Shown: positions 50,444 through 59,656, numbered from the stretch's first letter. The stretch: DNA of 64,000 nt from Halobacillus locisalis (GCF_013694105.1 NZ_JACEFG010000003.1:372001-436000); one strand, 5' to 3'. Program-made: numbers and translations. Notes: generated by a model from the letters alone, not told the origin.

Positions 50444-50920
50444 GTGAGATTCCTGCTTTGTTCCCTCGTCTTCCTGCTTATCGTTGCCTGCGAAAATGGT
50501 GAAGAAGAACCATCAAGAATCAGCATGATAGAAAAGGAAAGTAACATTGCTTATGTAGAAGAGTTAAGTTTGATCGCTCCAAAGGTCTGTATGGAAAACA
50601 ATTTGGATGGAGAGTCATTGGAGCCATTTCTAGTTGATATTAAGGTAGAAGGGGAATTACGGACGTTTGTCGATCATGCCTCCAATGTAACTTTAGACAG
50701 TCGAAATTTTCTTCAAGGTGTAGAAGATGGTAGTGAACCTACTGACTATTTTTGCACAGGGAATAATTTGAAAATCAAGAAAGACATTAGTGGAGACAAA
50801 TTGCAGGAGTTTATTCGTGATGGAAGCGTGCAGGTCGAGATGACGGAATTAGACGGGACTATGATTGAAAAAAAGCCGTTAACGGAATTCCGATTGGGAA
50901 AACTGGATGGATCAATTTAA
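50444..50920 (+). CDS. Lipoprotein of unknown function
   Basis: 158 residues from GTG 50444 behind AAAGGGTG. Leader with LIVAC lipobox (cysteine near residue 16), mature part acidic with no known motif; two further cysteines (VCMENN, YFCTGN) could pair. The phrases VCMENNL and TDYFCTGNNL recall the CMEQSALDL region of the lipoprotein at 52577. Terminator follows at 50947. Confidence 0.65.
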   Translation: MRFLLCSLVFLLIVACENGEEEPSRISMIEKESNIAYVEELSLIAPKVCMENNLDGESLEPFLVDIKVEGELRTFVDHASNVTLDSRNFLQGVEDGSEPTDYFCTGNNLKIKKDISGDKLQEFIRDGSVQVEMTELDGTMIEKKPLTEFRLGKLDGSI

Positions 50921-50946
50921 AAGCCTTAACCGATATTTTTCTAATG

Positions 50947-50974
50947 AAAAGCCGGCAATCTTTGCTGGCTTTTT
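50947..50974 (+). terminator. Terminator of the 50444 lipoprotein gene
   Basis: AAAAGCCGGCA pairs with TGCTGGCTTTT (one G-T pair), followed by T. Confidence 0.9.
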
Positions 50975-51087
50975 CCTGTAGTTGAAAGTGTGAGGCGAGT
51001 ACTAAGTTGAAACTTGGTAGTAGATAAATCTTCCATTATGTTAAAGTTGGGGAGGAATTTGTTGTGAAATCATTGGGGGTGTGAGTT

Positions 51088-51243
51088 TTGTTTGAATTCT
51101 TTATCTTATCTCTTGTCGGAGGCATCTTAGGTCTATTTCTTCTCTATGCTATCATTTCAACAGCCGTCAGGGACGGGATTGATAAGTCAGTAGTTGGTCA
51201 GCATATACGAGAAAAACAGCTAGGTGAGAATCATAGAAAATAA
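51088..51243 (+). CDS. Small one-helix membrane protein
   Basis: 51 residues from TTG 51088, behind GGGGGTGTGAG. One helix (FFILSLVGGILGLFLLYAI) and a charged tail. No family recognised. It is followed closely by another small membrane protein gene. Confidence 0.5.
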   Translation: MFEFFILSLVGGILGLFLLYAIISTAVRDGIDKSVVGQHIREKQLGENHRK

Positions 51244-51278
51244 ATAGCAGTACCTTTAATAACAAGTGAGCGAATCGA

Positions 51279-51443
51279 ATGGTGCAATTCCTGGTCATCC
51301 TTTTATTTTTTGTGATCGTGTTATGGGGAGCAAGAAGCACAAAAGAAAAAGAACGAGAAGAGAGAAGAGACAATAAGATCAGAGAGCTAGAAGAAAAAGT
51401 TGAACGGTTAGAAAATCAGCAACGAAACAATGGGAAGACCTGA
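51279..51443 (+). CDS. Small membrane-anchored coiled-coil protein
   Basis: 54 residues. One helix (QFLVILLFFVIVLW) then a very charged helical tail (KEKEREERRDNK, IRELEEKVERLEN) likely to form a coiled coil. Same plan as the protein at 24629. The ribosome site is weak. Confidence 0.5.
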   Translation: MVQFLVILLFFVIVLWGARSTKEKEREERRDNKIRELEEKVERLENQQRNNGKT

Positions 51444-51564
51444 GCAGCCTCATAAACCAAGCTCTGGAAGCATTTATTTCAACTGTTAGGTTTGATGATA
51501 ATGATTTCCAGGTATCTACTAATGATGCGTGTTTATAAATCAATGTCACACTCGGAGGGGTTTT

Positions 51565-52107
51565 TTGAGGAAATATACATTGATCATTTTGTTCATTCCA
51601 TTGTTTCTGTCTGCTTGTAGTGATCATCGTACAGAAACAATAGGGCCGAAATCCATAGAAGAGATTTTAGAGGAATACCCTGATGACGTAACGCAAGTCA
51701 CCTCATTTCCGTTCGACCAGGGCGAATCATTGGGGTATATCATAAAATGGCCTGATTGGAACCATCGCAGTCTGACGTTACGGTATTACGCTGAAGGGGT
51801 GGAAGCAGATTATGAACATCCTTTCAATGTTACGGGAGAGGCTGTGGAGTACATTGTAGGCACGAAGAGAAATTTGATAAATGAAATAGAGGATCCTGGT
51901 TCATTAGAGTCTTATGAGAAAATTCAGTTTGATACTCAAGAGGTCTACTATCAGTATTTTTCAGAGGGTAATGGGGGGACGATCGTTTGGTGGGATGGCC
52001 AATTTGAACGAACCCTTGCCTATTTGGAAGCGCCCGAAAAACTCGAAAAAAGCGAGTTCAGAACAGTATTGAGAGATTTATATGAAGATGTATTGAGGGG
52101 GAGCTAG
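51565..52107 (+). CDS. Lipoprotein of unknown function
   Basis: 180 residues from TTG 51565, behind GGAGGGG. Leader MRKYTLIILFIPLFLSAC ends in a lipobox. The mature domain is acidic and beta-rich (SLGYIIKWPDWNHRSLTLRYY). No family recognised. The upstream frame from 51529 is rejected because it would bury the leader. Confidence 0.65.
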   Translation: MRKYTLIILFIPLFLSACSDHRTETIGPKSIEEILEEYPDDVTQVTSFPFDQGESLGYIIKWPDWNHRSLTLRYYAEGVEADYEHPFNVTGEAVEYIVGTKRNLINEIEDPGSLESYEKIQFDTQEVYYQYFSEGNGGTIVWWDGQFERTLAYLEAPEKLEKSEFRTVLRDLYEDVLRGS

Positions 52108-52135
52108 GGGTTGACTGAAACCAGCGAACCCCTAG
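52104..52135 (+). other. Hairpin after the 51565 gene
   Basis: Perfect 9-bp stem CTAGGGGTT (52104-52112) with AACCCCTAG (52127-52135). No T-run follows, so it is a poor terminator. Confidence 0.4.
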
Positions 52136-52153
52136 TCGGCTAAGGCCGAAAAG

Positions 52154-52381
52154 TTATCTAGAAAGATAAAATGTAAAAGAATGTATGTTGTCAAAGCAGA
52201 TCATGTGTGGTCTGACGTCCATAGGAAAATAGGAGATTCCTGTGGGCTTCATGCCAATGAATGTCATCAAATCTTCGTTCGAAGTGAAATTCATTAACTC
52301 ACCTAGCACAATTTGGTTATGTTTGTTTCTGAAACTTATTCTAGAATACTTCTCCTCCTTCAGGAATTTGAGCAATTCCAT
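52154..52381 (-). CDS. Small hypothetical soluble protein
   Basis: 75 residues, mixed charge, no membrane segment. GAGGGGGA is well placed before ATG 52381 on the minus strand. The sequence suggests a small beta-rich domain (ISFRNKHNQIVLGELMNF). Family unknown. Confidence 0.5.
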   Translation of the reverse strand: MELLKFLKEEKYSRISFRNKHNQIVLGELMNFTSNEDLMTFIGMKPTGISYFPMDVRPHMICFDNIHSFTFYLSR

Positions 52382-52576
52382 ATATATTCCCCCTCAAAAA
52401 CACGCGTTTCCCTAATCGAAGTATTTTTAAACCTGATATTGGATATATATTCAAATGCTATTTAAATAAAGTATTATAAAAGGGATTACCATATAATTTT
52501 ATTCGCCTCAAAAAATGGCTTTACCTGAAACTTTTTTGTCTGCGTGTGCGACAAATATGATAAAGGGGGAGGTATC

Positions 52577-53662
52577 ATGAAAAGGTATATAGGAATGATT
52601 CTGCTTTTATTCGTTGTCGCATGTGGACAGACAGAAAACCCAGGTCCCACTGACACGACTTCTTCAGAACCGAAAGAAACAGACCCTTCTGCGGAGTACG
52701 ACAGGATTGGCAAAGGGTGTGAGGAGTCATCTTTTAGTGGGCAGACTTTTGCGGATTTATCAGAGGAAGAACAGGCATTGTACGAGATTCCAGAGCCATT
52801 TGAAGGAGAGTCGTTAGAAGACGTTCAAGTGGCACAAATGCAGATGGCGAGATATGAATATATCAATGAAAGTTTGGAATCACAGGGTTATGCTGGTGGA
52901 ATCGAGATGATTGATTCTGTCGGCAATTTTAATTTTCTTAAAGGGTCGATTGTTGTTCAGTTGAAGGATGGACTGAAAGGGGAAGAGAAAAAACGGAAAG
53001 AAGCGATTGAAAAAGCTGTTGAGGATGCACAAGAGTACTACAATGATCAGGCAGTAGTCGTGCAGGAGGTTCCCAAAACGAAAGATGAATTGATTGATCA
53101 CCAGAATAGGCTCATGAGTAAACTCGCAAGCAAGGAGTCGCTCGAAAAGAAAATAGTCAGCACCGGGTTATGTATGGAACAGAGTGCACTGGATCTTGTT
53201 GTCAGGGAAGAATTGAGTGAAGAAGAGCTGCAATTCATTAATGAACAAACGGACGTGGACATCAAAATTATGGTTCAAGAACCGAATAAAAAAACGGGAT
53301 ATGTAACTTCGAGTGGCGATGGACGTTTGTCCTTAGCTACGACGTCTTTCCAACATTCGAAAGAAGACATAGAAATAGGGGAGTTGGTTACCGTCAGTTA
53401 TGAGACGGTGATGGAGTCCTATCCAGCGAAGTCGGAAGCAATCGACGTCAAGGTCCACAAACCGAAGCAGCCCGAGGGAGCGGACTTGAATGAGAAAGAA
53501 GTCATTCAACAATCTCTCGAGAAGGTAGAAGATGATAGCCCACATCAAGCCATTAAAGACATTACCTATCATCAACAATCAGATGAGTGGACGGTTCGGA
53601 TTCGGCTGATCAAGGGCATGGATGAGTCACAGGTCCAGGATATGGCAATCAAAGACGAATGA
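52577..53662 (+). CDS. Lipoprotein with C-terminal DUF3221-like domain
   Basis: 361 residues from ATG 52577, behind AAAGGGGGAGG. Leader with FVVAC lipobox, then a T/S/P/E linker. Residues about 60-220 are helical and unrecognised. About 235-310 (TGYVTSSGDGRLSLATTS, IEIGELVTVSYETVMESYPAKSEA) resembles DUF3221, a small beta-barrel of Bacillus lipoproteins. Function unknown. The lipoprotein at 63238 carries a related domain. Confidence 0.7.
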   Translation: MKRYIGMILLLFVVACGQTENPGPTDTTSSEPKETDPSAEYDRIGKGCEESSFSGQTFADLSEEEQALYEIPEPFEGESLEDVQVAQMQMARYEYINESLESQGYAGGIEMIDSVGNFNFLKGSIVVQLKDGLKGEEKKRKEAIEKAVEDAQEYYNDQAVVVQEVPKTKDELIDHQNRLMSKLASKESLEKKIVSTGLCMEQSALDLVVREELSEEELQFINEQTDVDIKIMVQEPNKKTGYVTSSGDGRLSLATTSFQHSKEDIEIGELVTVSYETVMESYPAKSEAIDVKVHKPKQPEGADLNEKEVIQQSLEKVEDDSPHQAIKDITYHQQSDEWTVRIRLIKGMDESQVQDMAIKDE

Positions 53663-53668
53663 GCATAA

Positions 53669-53712
53669 AGACAGCTTCTTAGGCATTTTAGAGCCTGGGT
53701 AGTTGTCTTTTT
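53669..53712 (+). terminator. Terminator of the 52577 gene
   Basis: AGACAGCT...TTAGGC pairs imperfectly with GCCT...AGTTGTCT, then five T. Confidence 0.65.
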
Positions 53713-53863
53713 CATGGTTATTTTGAATATTTTGTAAGCGTTTTCTGATTTATATGATAAAATGAATGAAGATTCAGAATGTACGTGGGTATAATGGTGG
53801 GTCTGGAACAAGAAAGTTGGATTTATCGGTTTTTCACAAAAAATTATGAAAGGAATGGAGTCC

Positions 53864-55342
53864 ATGAATGCGGTAGAACGAATGAGAGTAGAGGAAACAA
53901 AAAAGAAGAACGTGTTGCTCTTCAGCGTGTTCTGCTTTTCTTTAGTGGCTGCTCTTGGAAAAGCGGTTGTACAGGGAGCCCCTGTAGCCATCGCTTTATA
54001 TGGCGGCCAGTTGGCGACATTTGTCCTCTTATTTACCTTATTTCAATTTGTGACGAAGAAGTATGATCTCTTCGCATATGCGGGAGTGTTGATGGCATTC
54101 TCCTTTGCCAATGCCGGCATTTTCCTGACCGGTGGAGGGTTGATGTTAGTGCTCGTGTCGTATTTCTTGATGGTCTTCTCGGTCATTCAATTCAAGCGGG
54201 GCGTCTTTGCGCTTGCATTCGTGTTGGGACTGTTGACCATCATCGTGAACTTTATGTACAGCACCCAGGAAGTCGCCTTGTTACATAATAATATTCCGAA
54301 CATCATATTGGTTTACGTGCTATCCGGAGTTCTTCTAGGTGCCTTATCGTACTTGAATGCTAAGCAAGAATCAAAGATGGAGCATTTGCTTTATGAAGCG
54401 GAGGAACAATCCGCTATGCAAAAGCAGCAAAAAGAAACACTGGAGGCGAATGTGTCATCGATTATAGAAAGCGTGACGCACGTGAATGAACGGATCCAGT
54501 CCCACCTCATTTCTCAAAGCGAGATGAAGCATGCGCTTGTGGAAATGGCGGCTGGAAGTCAGCAGCAGAGTGATCAAATCGGAAAAATCTCTTCGAACGC
54601 CGTCACGTCTCATGATCAGATGCGCGCGCTTAGCGACTCGATTCACCAATTGACGGCTGATTCAGAAGAAGCGACACGCCTGACGGATGACGGGGAACGG
54701 AAAGTAGTACGTTTCACAGAAGACGCAGAAGAAATCAGAGCGTTCATCCAGGATCTGAACGGGACCTTCCAGCAGTTGAATGATAAGATGAAGGAGACGA
54801 ACTCGTTTTCTGATAAGATTACACAAATCTCAGAACAGACGAACTTGCTTGCTCTGAATGCTTCCATTGAGGCGGCAAGGGCAGGGGAAGCGGGTAAAGG
54901 TTTCTCAGTTGTAGCGGATGAAATACGGAAGCTGGCGGAAATGACGAATCATACGGCGTCGCAAATCACCGATAACTTGATGGAAGTGAATCAGAATAAC
55001 GCGGAGACTTTGAAAAAAATGGACGCAAGTGAACAGAAAATCGAAGCTATTCACTCGTCCTCCGATGAGATTGCAGACTATTTTGCTCAATTGAAAGAAA
55101 AAATAGGCCAAATCACAAGCAACTTCCATAAGACGGAACAGACGGCAAACGACGTGATGCAAAATAGTAAGGATGTCGAGATGTCGACGACCGAACTTGC
55201 CAGCATCATTGAAGAATCGAGTGCGAGTATGGAAGAAATGAGTGCTACCGTTGAAACGTTGACCGACGATAGTGAGACAGTGGCCGCCGCCATTAAGCAG
55301 ACGGCGATGAAGGCACAGGAGATACGGGAGCAGACATCGTAG
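53864..55342 (+). CDS. Methyl-accepting chemotaxis protein, membrane-embedded sensor
   Basis: 492 residues. The N-terminal 180 contain about six hydrophobic helices instead of a periplasmic sensor domain. The rest is a long coiled coil with the conserved signalling tip [21 protein letters not shown] and the following [18 protein letters not shown]. It would signal to CheA/CheW from a membrane or cytoplasmic stimulus such as energy state. AAAGGA lies nine bases before ATG 53864; ATG 53846 and 53855 have poorer spacing. Confidence 0.88.
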   Translation: MNAVERMRVEETKKKNVLLFSVFCFSLVAALGKAVVQGAPVAIALYGGQLATFVLLFTLFQFVTKKYDLFAYAGVLMAFSFANAGIFLTGGGLMLVLVSYFLMVFSVIQFKRGVFALAFVLGLLTIIVNFMYSTQEVALLHNNIPNIILVYVLSGVLLGALSYLNAKQESKMEHLLYEAEEQSAMQKQQKETLEANVSSIIESVTHVNERIQSHLISQSEMKHALVEMAAGSQQQSDQIGKISSNAVTSHDQMRALSDSIHQLTADSEEATRLTDDGERKVVRFTEDAEEIRAFIQDLNGTFQQLNDKMKETNSFSDKITQISEQTNLLALNASIEAARAGEAGKGFSVVADEIRKLAEMTNHTASQITDNLMEVNQNNAETLKKMDASEQKIEAIHSSSDEIADYFAQLKEKIGQITSNFHKTEQTANDVMQNSKDVEMSTTELASIIEESSASMEEMSATVETLTDDSETVAAAIKQTAMKAQEIREQTS

Positions 55343-55349
55343 GAAAGGG

Positions 55350-55387
55350 ACAGGTTCTTTGGCGAATGCCAAGGAAGCTGTTTTTTG
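55350..55387 (+). terminator. Terminator of the chemoreceptor gene
   Basis: ACAGGTTCTTTGGC pairs with GCCAAGGAAGCTGT around GAAT, followed by a T-run. Confidence 0.85.
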
Positions 55388-55446
55388 TTTTTATGTAACA
55401 TTTTCCCATGATGTACGTCTAACGTGATAGAAGAGGGGGAAGAAGC

Positions 55447-56658
55447 ATGAGAGTGAAAATATTGAAATGGTCTTCCATTTTGTTATTGATTGTCCTTGTA
55501 GCGTGCGGACCGAAAGTGAATGAAGAAAAAATCGATGAAGCCACCTTGCAAGGGAATGGATCGTTCGCTTTCGATTTGTTTCGGGAACTGAAGCAAGAAG
55601 ACCAGAATGTGTTCATTTCGCCGTACAGTATTTCGCTCGTCATGTCGATGACGCTTGCGGGAGCAGAGGGGGAAACGGAGTCTGAAATCAGGCGGGCGCT
55701 GTATTATGAAGGCATGGATGATTCCACGATCATTGATACGCATCAGAATTATTCTGCCTACCTATCGAAGGACGATCAAGAGGTATCCATTGATCTAGCA
55801 AACTCGATGTGGCTGGATGAAGAGTTTCAAGTGAAAGATGAGTTCGAATCACTTATGACGGACAATTTGCGTGCTCAACTTTTTCAGCAAAAGTTGTCAG
55901 ATCCGAGTATCGTAGAGGATATGAATGGTTGGGTGAAGGGCCATACAGGTGGCATGATCGATCAGCTGATCAAAGAGCCTTATAGCAAAAATACCCGTTT
56001 ACTACTGACTAACGCGATTTACTTCAATGGTACCTGGCAATATCCTTTCTCGGAAAATAGTACGAAAGAAGGAACGTTTCACTTGGTGAGTGGTGAGGAG
56101 CAACAATTGGATTTGATGCATCAGCAAGAGTCGTTTTCTTATATGGAAACAAAAGATATGAAAGGTGTTCGTCTTCCATACGGTGAAGAGGGCGAAGAAG
56201 GCAATTACTCGATGTATGTCATGCTTCCGATCGATCAGTCATTGGACACTCTCATTCAAAAGTTTGATGCAGAGGCGTTTGCTGAAATGAAGGGGCAGAT
56301 GATCCGTGAGCCTGTTACGCTCACGTTGCCTTCCTTCAAGCTGCAGTACGGCGTGAAGTCGCTCAATGATTCTTTGAAATCTCTAGGGATGGAGGACGTT
56401 TTTTCTGAGACGGAAGCGGACTTATCTGACATGTCGGATGTTCACTTATTTTTGTCTGCATTGAATCATAAGGCCGTTATTGACGTGACGGAAAAAGGGA
56501 CAGAAGCGGCAGCTGTCACACAGGCAGAATTCGAAAAAGTATCAGGGTTTGCAGAGCAACCAAAGGAATTCCGAGCGGACCGTCCATTTTTCTACATCAT
56601 AGCGGATGAGAAGTATGATTCGATTTTATTCATGGGGACGTATGAAGGTGAATTGTAG
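55447..56658 (+). CDS. Serpin-family protease inhibitor, lipoprotein
   Basis: 403 residues. The leader ends in LVLVAC, so the serpin is lipid-anchored outside the cell. The fold follows the family order: NVFISPYSISLVMSMTLAGAEG, LLLTNAIYFNGTWQYPF, ALNHKAVIDVTEKGTEAAAVT and RADRPFFYII near the end. The hinge EKGTEAAA matches inhibitory serpins. Counting from P17 (E) places P1-P1' near V-S in FEKVSGF, suggesting an elastase- or subtilisin-like target. It may protect the cell from its own or rival exported proteases; that is inference. ATG 55447 follows GAGGGGGAAG. Confidence 0.92.
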   Translation: MRVKILKWSSILLLIVLVACGPKVNEEKIDEATLQGNGSFAFDLFRELKQEDQNVFISPYSISLVMSMTLAGAEGETESEIRRALYYEGMDDSTIIDTHQNYSAYLSKDDQEVSIDLANSMWLDEEFQVKDEFESLMTDNLRAQLFQQKLSDPSIVEDMNGWVKGHTGGMIDQLIKEPYSKNTRLLLTNAIYFNGTWQYPFSENSTKEGTFHLVSGEEQQLDLMHQQESFSYMETKDMKGVRLPYGEEGEEGNYSMYVMLPIDQSLDTLIQKFDAEAFAEMKGQMIREPVTLTLPSFKLQYGVKSLNDSLKSLGMEDVFSETEADLSDMSDVHLFLSALNHKAVIDVTEKGTEAAAVTQAEFEKVSGFAEQPKEFRADRPFFYIIADEKYDSILFMGTYEGEL

Positions 56659-56716
56659 ATCGAAGGTGCATCAAAAAAGTTAGAAAGGAGCAGGTTAGGA
56701 GTAGGAGGTGGACACT

Positions 56717-56827
56717 ATGAAAAGACAGACAAAATCAGGCACAGATATCGAAGAGGTCAAACGAAAGAACGCCGCGTCCGGCCTATCCTACAATGAAGTG
56801 AAGAAACGATTGGCTGATCAGAAGTAG
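56717..56827 (+). CDS. Very small protein resembling gamma-type SASP
   Basis: 36 residues: MKRQTKSGTDIEEVKRKNAASG followed by LSYNEVKKRLADQK. The T-D-x-x-x-V-K-R-x-N-x-x-S-G stretch resembles the repeat of gamma-type small acid-soluble spore proteins (T-N-A-x-x-V-R-x-Q-N). Ribosome site AGGAGGTG is excellent. If right, it is a spore storage-type protein; the match is short. Confidence 0.45.
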   Translation: MKRQTKSGTDIEEVKRKNAASGLSYNEVKKRLADQK

Positions 56828-56849
56828 TGGGAGAAGGCTGTATGCAGTT

Positions 56850-57012
56850 ATGACTGTTTGAAGATTGTAAAACTGCTGAGAGAACCTCTATTACGAGGCT
56901 TTTGCTTGTAATCAGAGCACAAAAGTGCTTTAATCAGCTTCCTTACAACACTTTTCTGAATAAAATGTCTTCAAAACTGTCATAAAGAAGCCCATTAAGA
57001 CAGTTGTCAAAC
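56850..57012. repeat. Family B 52-bp repeat array (locus 2)
   Basis: AAAACTG, AAAAGTG and AAAACTG cores start at 56869, 56921 and 56973, exactly 52 bp apart. TTTT-type cores at 56900, 56952 and 57004 are 31 bp after each. No gene is visible in 56828-57126 apart from this and the hairpin at 57052-57080. Confidence 0.8.
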
Positions 57013-57051
57013 AACAATTAGATGAAAAAGGTTATAACCTTCATAACGTAG

Positions 57052-57080
57052 AAGCCTGCCTCCAAATAGGAGACAGGCTT
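57052..57080. terminator. Terminator of the 57127 gene
   Basis: AAGCCTGCCTCC pairs with GGAGACAGGCTT (bulged) around AAATA; T-rich tails on both strands. Confidence 0.65.
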
Positions 57081-57126
57081 TCTTCAATTACAGAAACTAG
57101 CATGCAGAGAGCACACGCCTGTTTCT

Positions 57127-57423
57127 TTATTGACCTCTTCTTTCTTCAGACGGTTCTTCGTCTAAATCCGGCTCCTCTTCGTCCATGTTGTATGGCGTGT
57201 CAGGTTCGCCAGGCTGACGAATGTCGCGGTTACGGTCACGAGGATCGCGGTCGTTATCCATGCCACGACCACCATCGTCATAATTCATATTGTTGTTGTC
57301 GTAACGAGTTGGTTCATACGTCACATCTTCCGGCTGGTCGTTCATTTCATTTCCGCCACATCCGACCAATAGGCCAGACAACAGAACGGCCGACGCTGAT
57401 ATTGCTGTCCATTTACTTTTCAT
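57127..57423 (-). CDS. Small very acidic lipoprotein
   Basis: 98 residues. Leader with LLVGC lipobox; the mature 75 residues are dominated by D, E, N, R and P (DPRDRNRDIRQPGEPDTP) with no predicted fold. It probably decorates the membrane surface as a disordered linker-like protein. No family recognised. Confidence 0.7.
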   Translation of the reverse strand: MKSKWTAISASAVLLSGLLVGCGGNEMNDQPEDVTYEPTRYDNNNMNYDDGGRGMDNDRDPRDRNRDIRQPGEPDTPYNMDEEEPDLDEEPSEERRGQ

Positions 57424-57613
57424 GTTTCACCCTCCATTCTATATCGAATTGCTCTTACTATTTGCAAGGAGGGTGTTTTTCATGCTTGCCTACGTCTAGT
57501 ATCGTTTTCCATATGGACATTATTGGGTGGATAGTTTGAAAAGGTCTCGCCTAAACTATCCTTGTTGTGCAAAGATGCCAACCAATTCATCACATCATAG
57601 GAGTGACGTTGAA

Positions 57614-57856
57614 ATGGCTAAAAACCGAAACACAAACTGGGTAGCATTAGGTACAGCGGGAGCGATAGGCGCAGCTGCAATGTACGGAGTTTCACGCATG
57701 AATCAGAATGGAACGATGCAAAAAGCGGCGGATAATGCGCGTCAAGCCTTAAGTAAAGAGTCTCTCCAAAACATGGGTGATCAGATTCAAGCGGCTCACC
57801 AGCAGTCGATGAATCAACTTGAAAACAATTTCCCAAACGATCATCAATATAGCTGA
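57614..57856 (+). CDS. Small protein with glycine/alanine-rich N-terminal helix
   Basis: 80 residues from ATG 57614 (AGGAG upstream). WVALGTAGAIGAAAMYGVSRM is a short hydrophobic helix; the rest is polar and helical (MQKAADNARQALSKESLQNM). It may associate with the membrane. Family unknown; similar short proteins are common in Bacillaceae. Confidence 0.55.
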   Translation: MAKNRNTNWVALGTAGAIGAAAMYGVSRMNQNGTMQKAADNARQALSKESLQNMGDQIQAAHQQSMNQLENNFPNDHQYS

Positions 57857-57862
57857 TCACAT

Positions 57863-57900
57863 AAAAAAGAAGGGAGCGGGTTTTCTAACCCGGTCCCTTC
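57863..57900. terminator. Bidirectional terminator between convergent genes
   Basis: GAAGGGAGCGGGTT pairs with AACCCGGTCCCTTC (one G-T pair) around TTCT, with AAAAAA on the left giving T6 for the minus strand. Confidence 0.88.
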
Positions 57901-58294
57901 ATATTGATAAAAAGCGTTTCTTCTGTTCTTTTGATGGAAGCATGCATTGATCTTTTTTGCCGAACCATTTATAACGGTTTTTGGCGAGGGTGGTATAGAA
58001 AAAATCCCGGATCGGTCTCGGCACAATCAAGAGTGTGACAAGAAGCTTCCATGCACCATCGAGCGATTTGCAGACACGGAGCGCAGCAGAAGATTGTGTA
58101 TGGAATTGTCCATTCTCGATGAGAACGAAGCTGTCGAGGTCTGAGGGAGCTTTGTATTGTTCCAACAATTTCCTGCCATTCTCACTTTGTAACGAGGCAA
58201 AGGAGAAACGGGCGTTCTTGTCTCGTTTGATCATGAACTGAACGCTATTGTCACAAAAGTTGCACTCTCCATCGAATAAGATGATTTTATCCAT
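57899..58294 (-). CDS. DCC-family thiol-disulfide oxidoreductase-like protein (YuxK type)
   Basis: 131 residues from ATG 58294. ILFDGECNFCDNSVQFMI carries the D-G-x-C-x-x-C active-site motif of the DCC family, a thioredoxin-like group. Helical C-terminus (VPRPIRDFFYTTLAKNRY, WFGKKDQCMLP) is typical. Partner and substrate unknown. The upstream in-frame starts (58327) lack spacing from AAAAGGTGGG. Confidence 0.85.
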   Translation of the reverse strand: MDKIILFDGECNFCDNSVQFMIKRDKNARFSFASLQSENGRKLLEQYKAPSDLDSFVLIENGQFHTQSSAALRVCKSLDGAWKLLVTLLIVPRPIRDFFYTTLAKNRYKWFGKKDQCMLPSKEQKKRFLSI

Positions 58295-58457
58295 TCCCAT
58301 CCCACCTTTTCTCAAAGTATAGCACAAAAAACAGTATTTTGTTCAATGATTCACAGACGGGGCGTAACTTGTAGCACTGGCTTTTTTATGAATAAAAACT
58401 CCTGCATTCGGGTAATTAAAGGAAAACAAGGACAATGGGAGTGGAGGAATACTAGTT

Positions 58458-58925
58458 ATGAGAAGAATGAATCGAGGCATTTTAACGGCGATTTCATCCA
58501 TCGGAATCGCACAAGCATTAAAAATACTTACGTACAAACGATTAACAGGCAAATGGGATCTCACTCAAGTTTCGACCACAGGTGGTATGCCGAGCTCGCA
58601 TTCTGCGGGGGTATCAGCACTTGCTGCGTATATGGCCGCGAACAAAGGAAGCAGGCATCCGGAAACGGCTCTCGCTGTCGTGTTCGGTGTCATTGTCATG
58701 TACGATGCACAAGGCATACGAAGACATACGGGAGAAATCGCACAGCTCGTCAATGATTTAGAAGATAAATTCGCGGAGCTGTCCGGCGATTTCCCAAGCT
58801 TCGAATTCGTTGAACGAGAAAAAGAATTGAAAGAACTGCTCGGACACCAGCCTGTGGAAGTGTTCGGGGGCGCTCTTCTGGGAATTGCCTTGGGGGTTTT
58901 ATCCGCAAGACTGGAAAATAAATAA
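58458..58925 (+). CDS. YuiD-like divergent PAP2 family membrane protein
   Basis: 155 residues. MPSSHSAGVSALAAYMA holds the phosphatase-like S-x-H core, VMYDAQGIRRHTGEIAQ is the other conserved block, and GHQPVEVFGGALLGIALG the C-terminal helix. It matches B. subtilis YuiD (DUF212). Role unknown, possibly lipid phosphate hydrolysis. Start ATG 58458 is preceded by an only moderate ribosome site. Confidence 0.88.
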   Translation: MRRMNRGILTAISSIGIAQALKILTYKRLTGKWDLTQVSTTGGMPSSHSAGVSALAAYMAANKGSRHPETALAVVFGVIVMYDAQGIRRHTGEIAQLVNDLEDKFAELSGDFPSFEFVEREKELKELLGHQPVEVFGGALLGIALGVLSARLENK

Positions 58926-58929
58926 CCGG

Positions 58930-58962
58930 AAGCTTGGGCGATCATCTCGTCCAAGCTTTTTT
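58930..58962 (+). terminator. Terminator of the YuiD-like gene
   Basis: AAGCTTGG pairs with CCAAGCTT (58930-58958 region), followed by six T. Confidence 0.88.
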
Positions 58963-59035
58963 ATGTAAATTCCACTGCCTATCTCCAACATTTGATGATA
59001 CACTGGATGGTAACATTAGGAAGTGGGGGAGCATC

Positions 59036-59587
59036 ATGATTTTTTTAGCGGGTATTCTTCCGGGAATCGTCTTACTTCTGTTCCTTGCCGCGATTGTCTT
59101 TTCCTATTATAAGAAAAAAATGTGGCTTGGAATCGGGTTGTCGATCGGATCGAGTGGGTTGATTTTCTATTACTTATTTATATTATTTCGGATTGAATAT
59201 GAAGGCATGGCGCTGTTTGCGATCATACTTTTTTTGATCGGCATCTTTGTCATGGTTGCGTCCGTTCGTGCCTCCATCAAGAAATCGATCATCTCATCAG
59301 CTGTTTTCGTTATAGTGATCATGGGACTCGGCTACTGGTGGTATGAAGCGGTCCTGCACTCGTTCAGAGGGGAAGTAGTGGAAAAAACGATGCATGAAGA
59401 GAAAGCTGTGGTCACGATTTCCATCAATGTGAACGGTGGAAGAGGGGACATCGATGTTCTGAGTATCGGAGAGGCGAAATACGAACAACTGGAGCCCGGG
59501 CAAAAGGTAAGGGTTGTTGGATCAATGAAGCAGGACGGTATGGGATTCGATTTGGACAGCTATTGGCTCTTTGTGATCGATGACTAA
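59036..59587 (+). CDS. Membrane protein of unknown function
   Basis: 183 residues from ATG 59036, behind GTGGGGGAGC. Four helices in the first 115 residues, then an extracytoplasmic or cytoplasmic beta domain (KAVVTISINVNGGRGDIDVL, EPGQKVRVVGSMKQDG) resembling a small OB-like barrel. Family unknown. Terminator follows. Confidence 0.6.
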   Translation: MIFLAGILPGIVLLLFLAAIVFSYYKKKMWLGIGLSIGSSGLIFYYLFILFRIEYEGMALFAIILFLIGIFVMVASVRASIKKSIISSAVFVIVIMGLGYWWYEAVLHSFRGEVVEKTMHEEKAVVTISINVNGGRGDIDVLSIGEAKYEQLEPGQKVRVVGSMKQDGMGFDLDSYWLFVIDD

Positions 59588-59589
59588 AA

Positions 59590-59645
59590 ACGGGACAGAT
59601 CCCTTACTCACAACATGTGAGCAAGAGGACCTGTCCGTATTTTTA
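59590..59645 (+). terminator. Terminator after the 59036 gene
   Basis: ACGGGACAG pairs with CTGTCCGT and an inner GCTCAC-type stem (ACTCAC/GTGAGC), then TTTTT. Confidence 0.85.
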
Positions 59646-59656
59646 TATAGCCTCAT

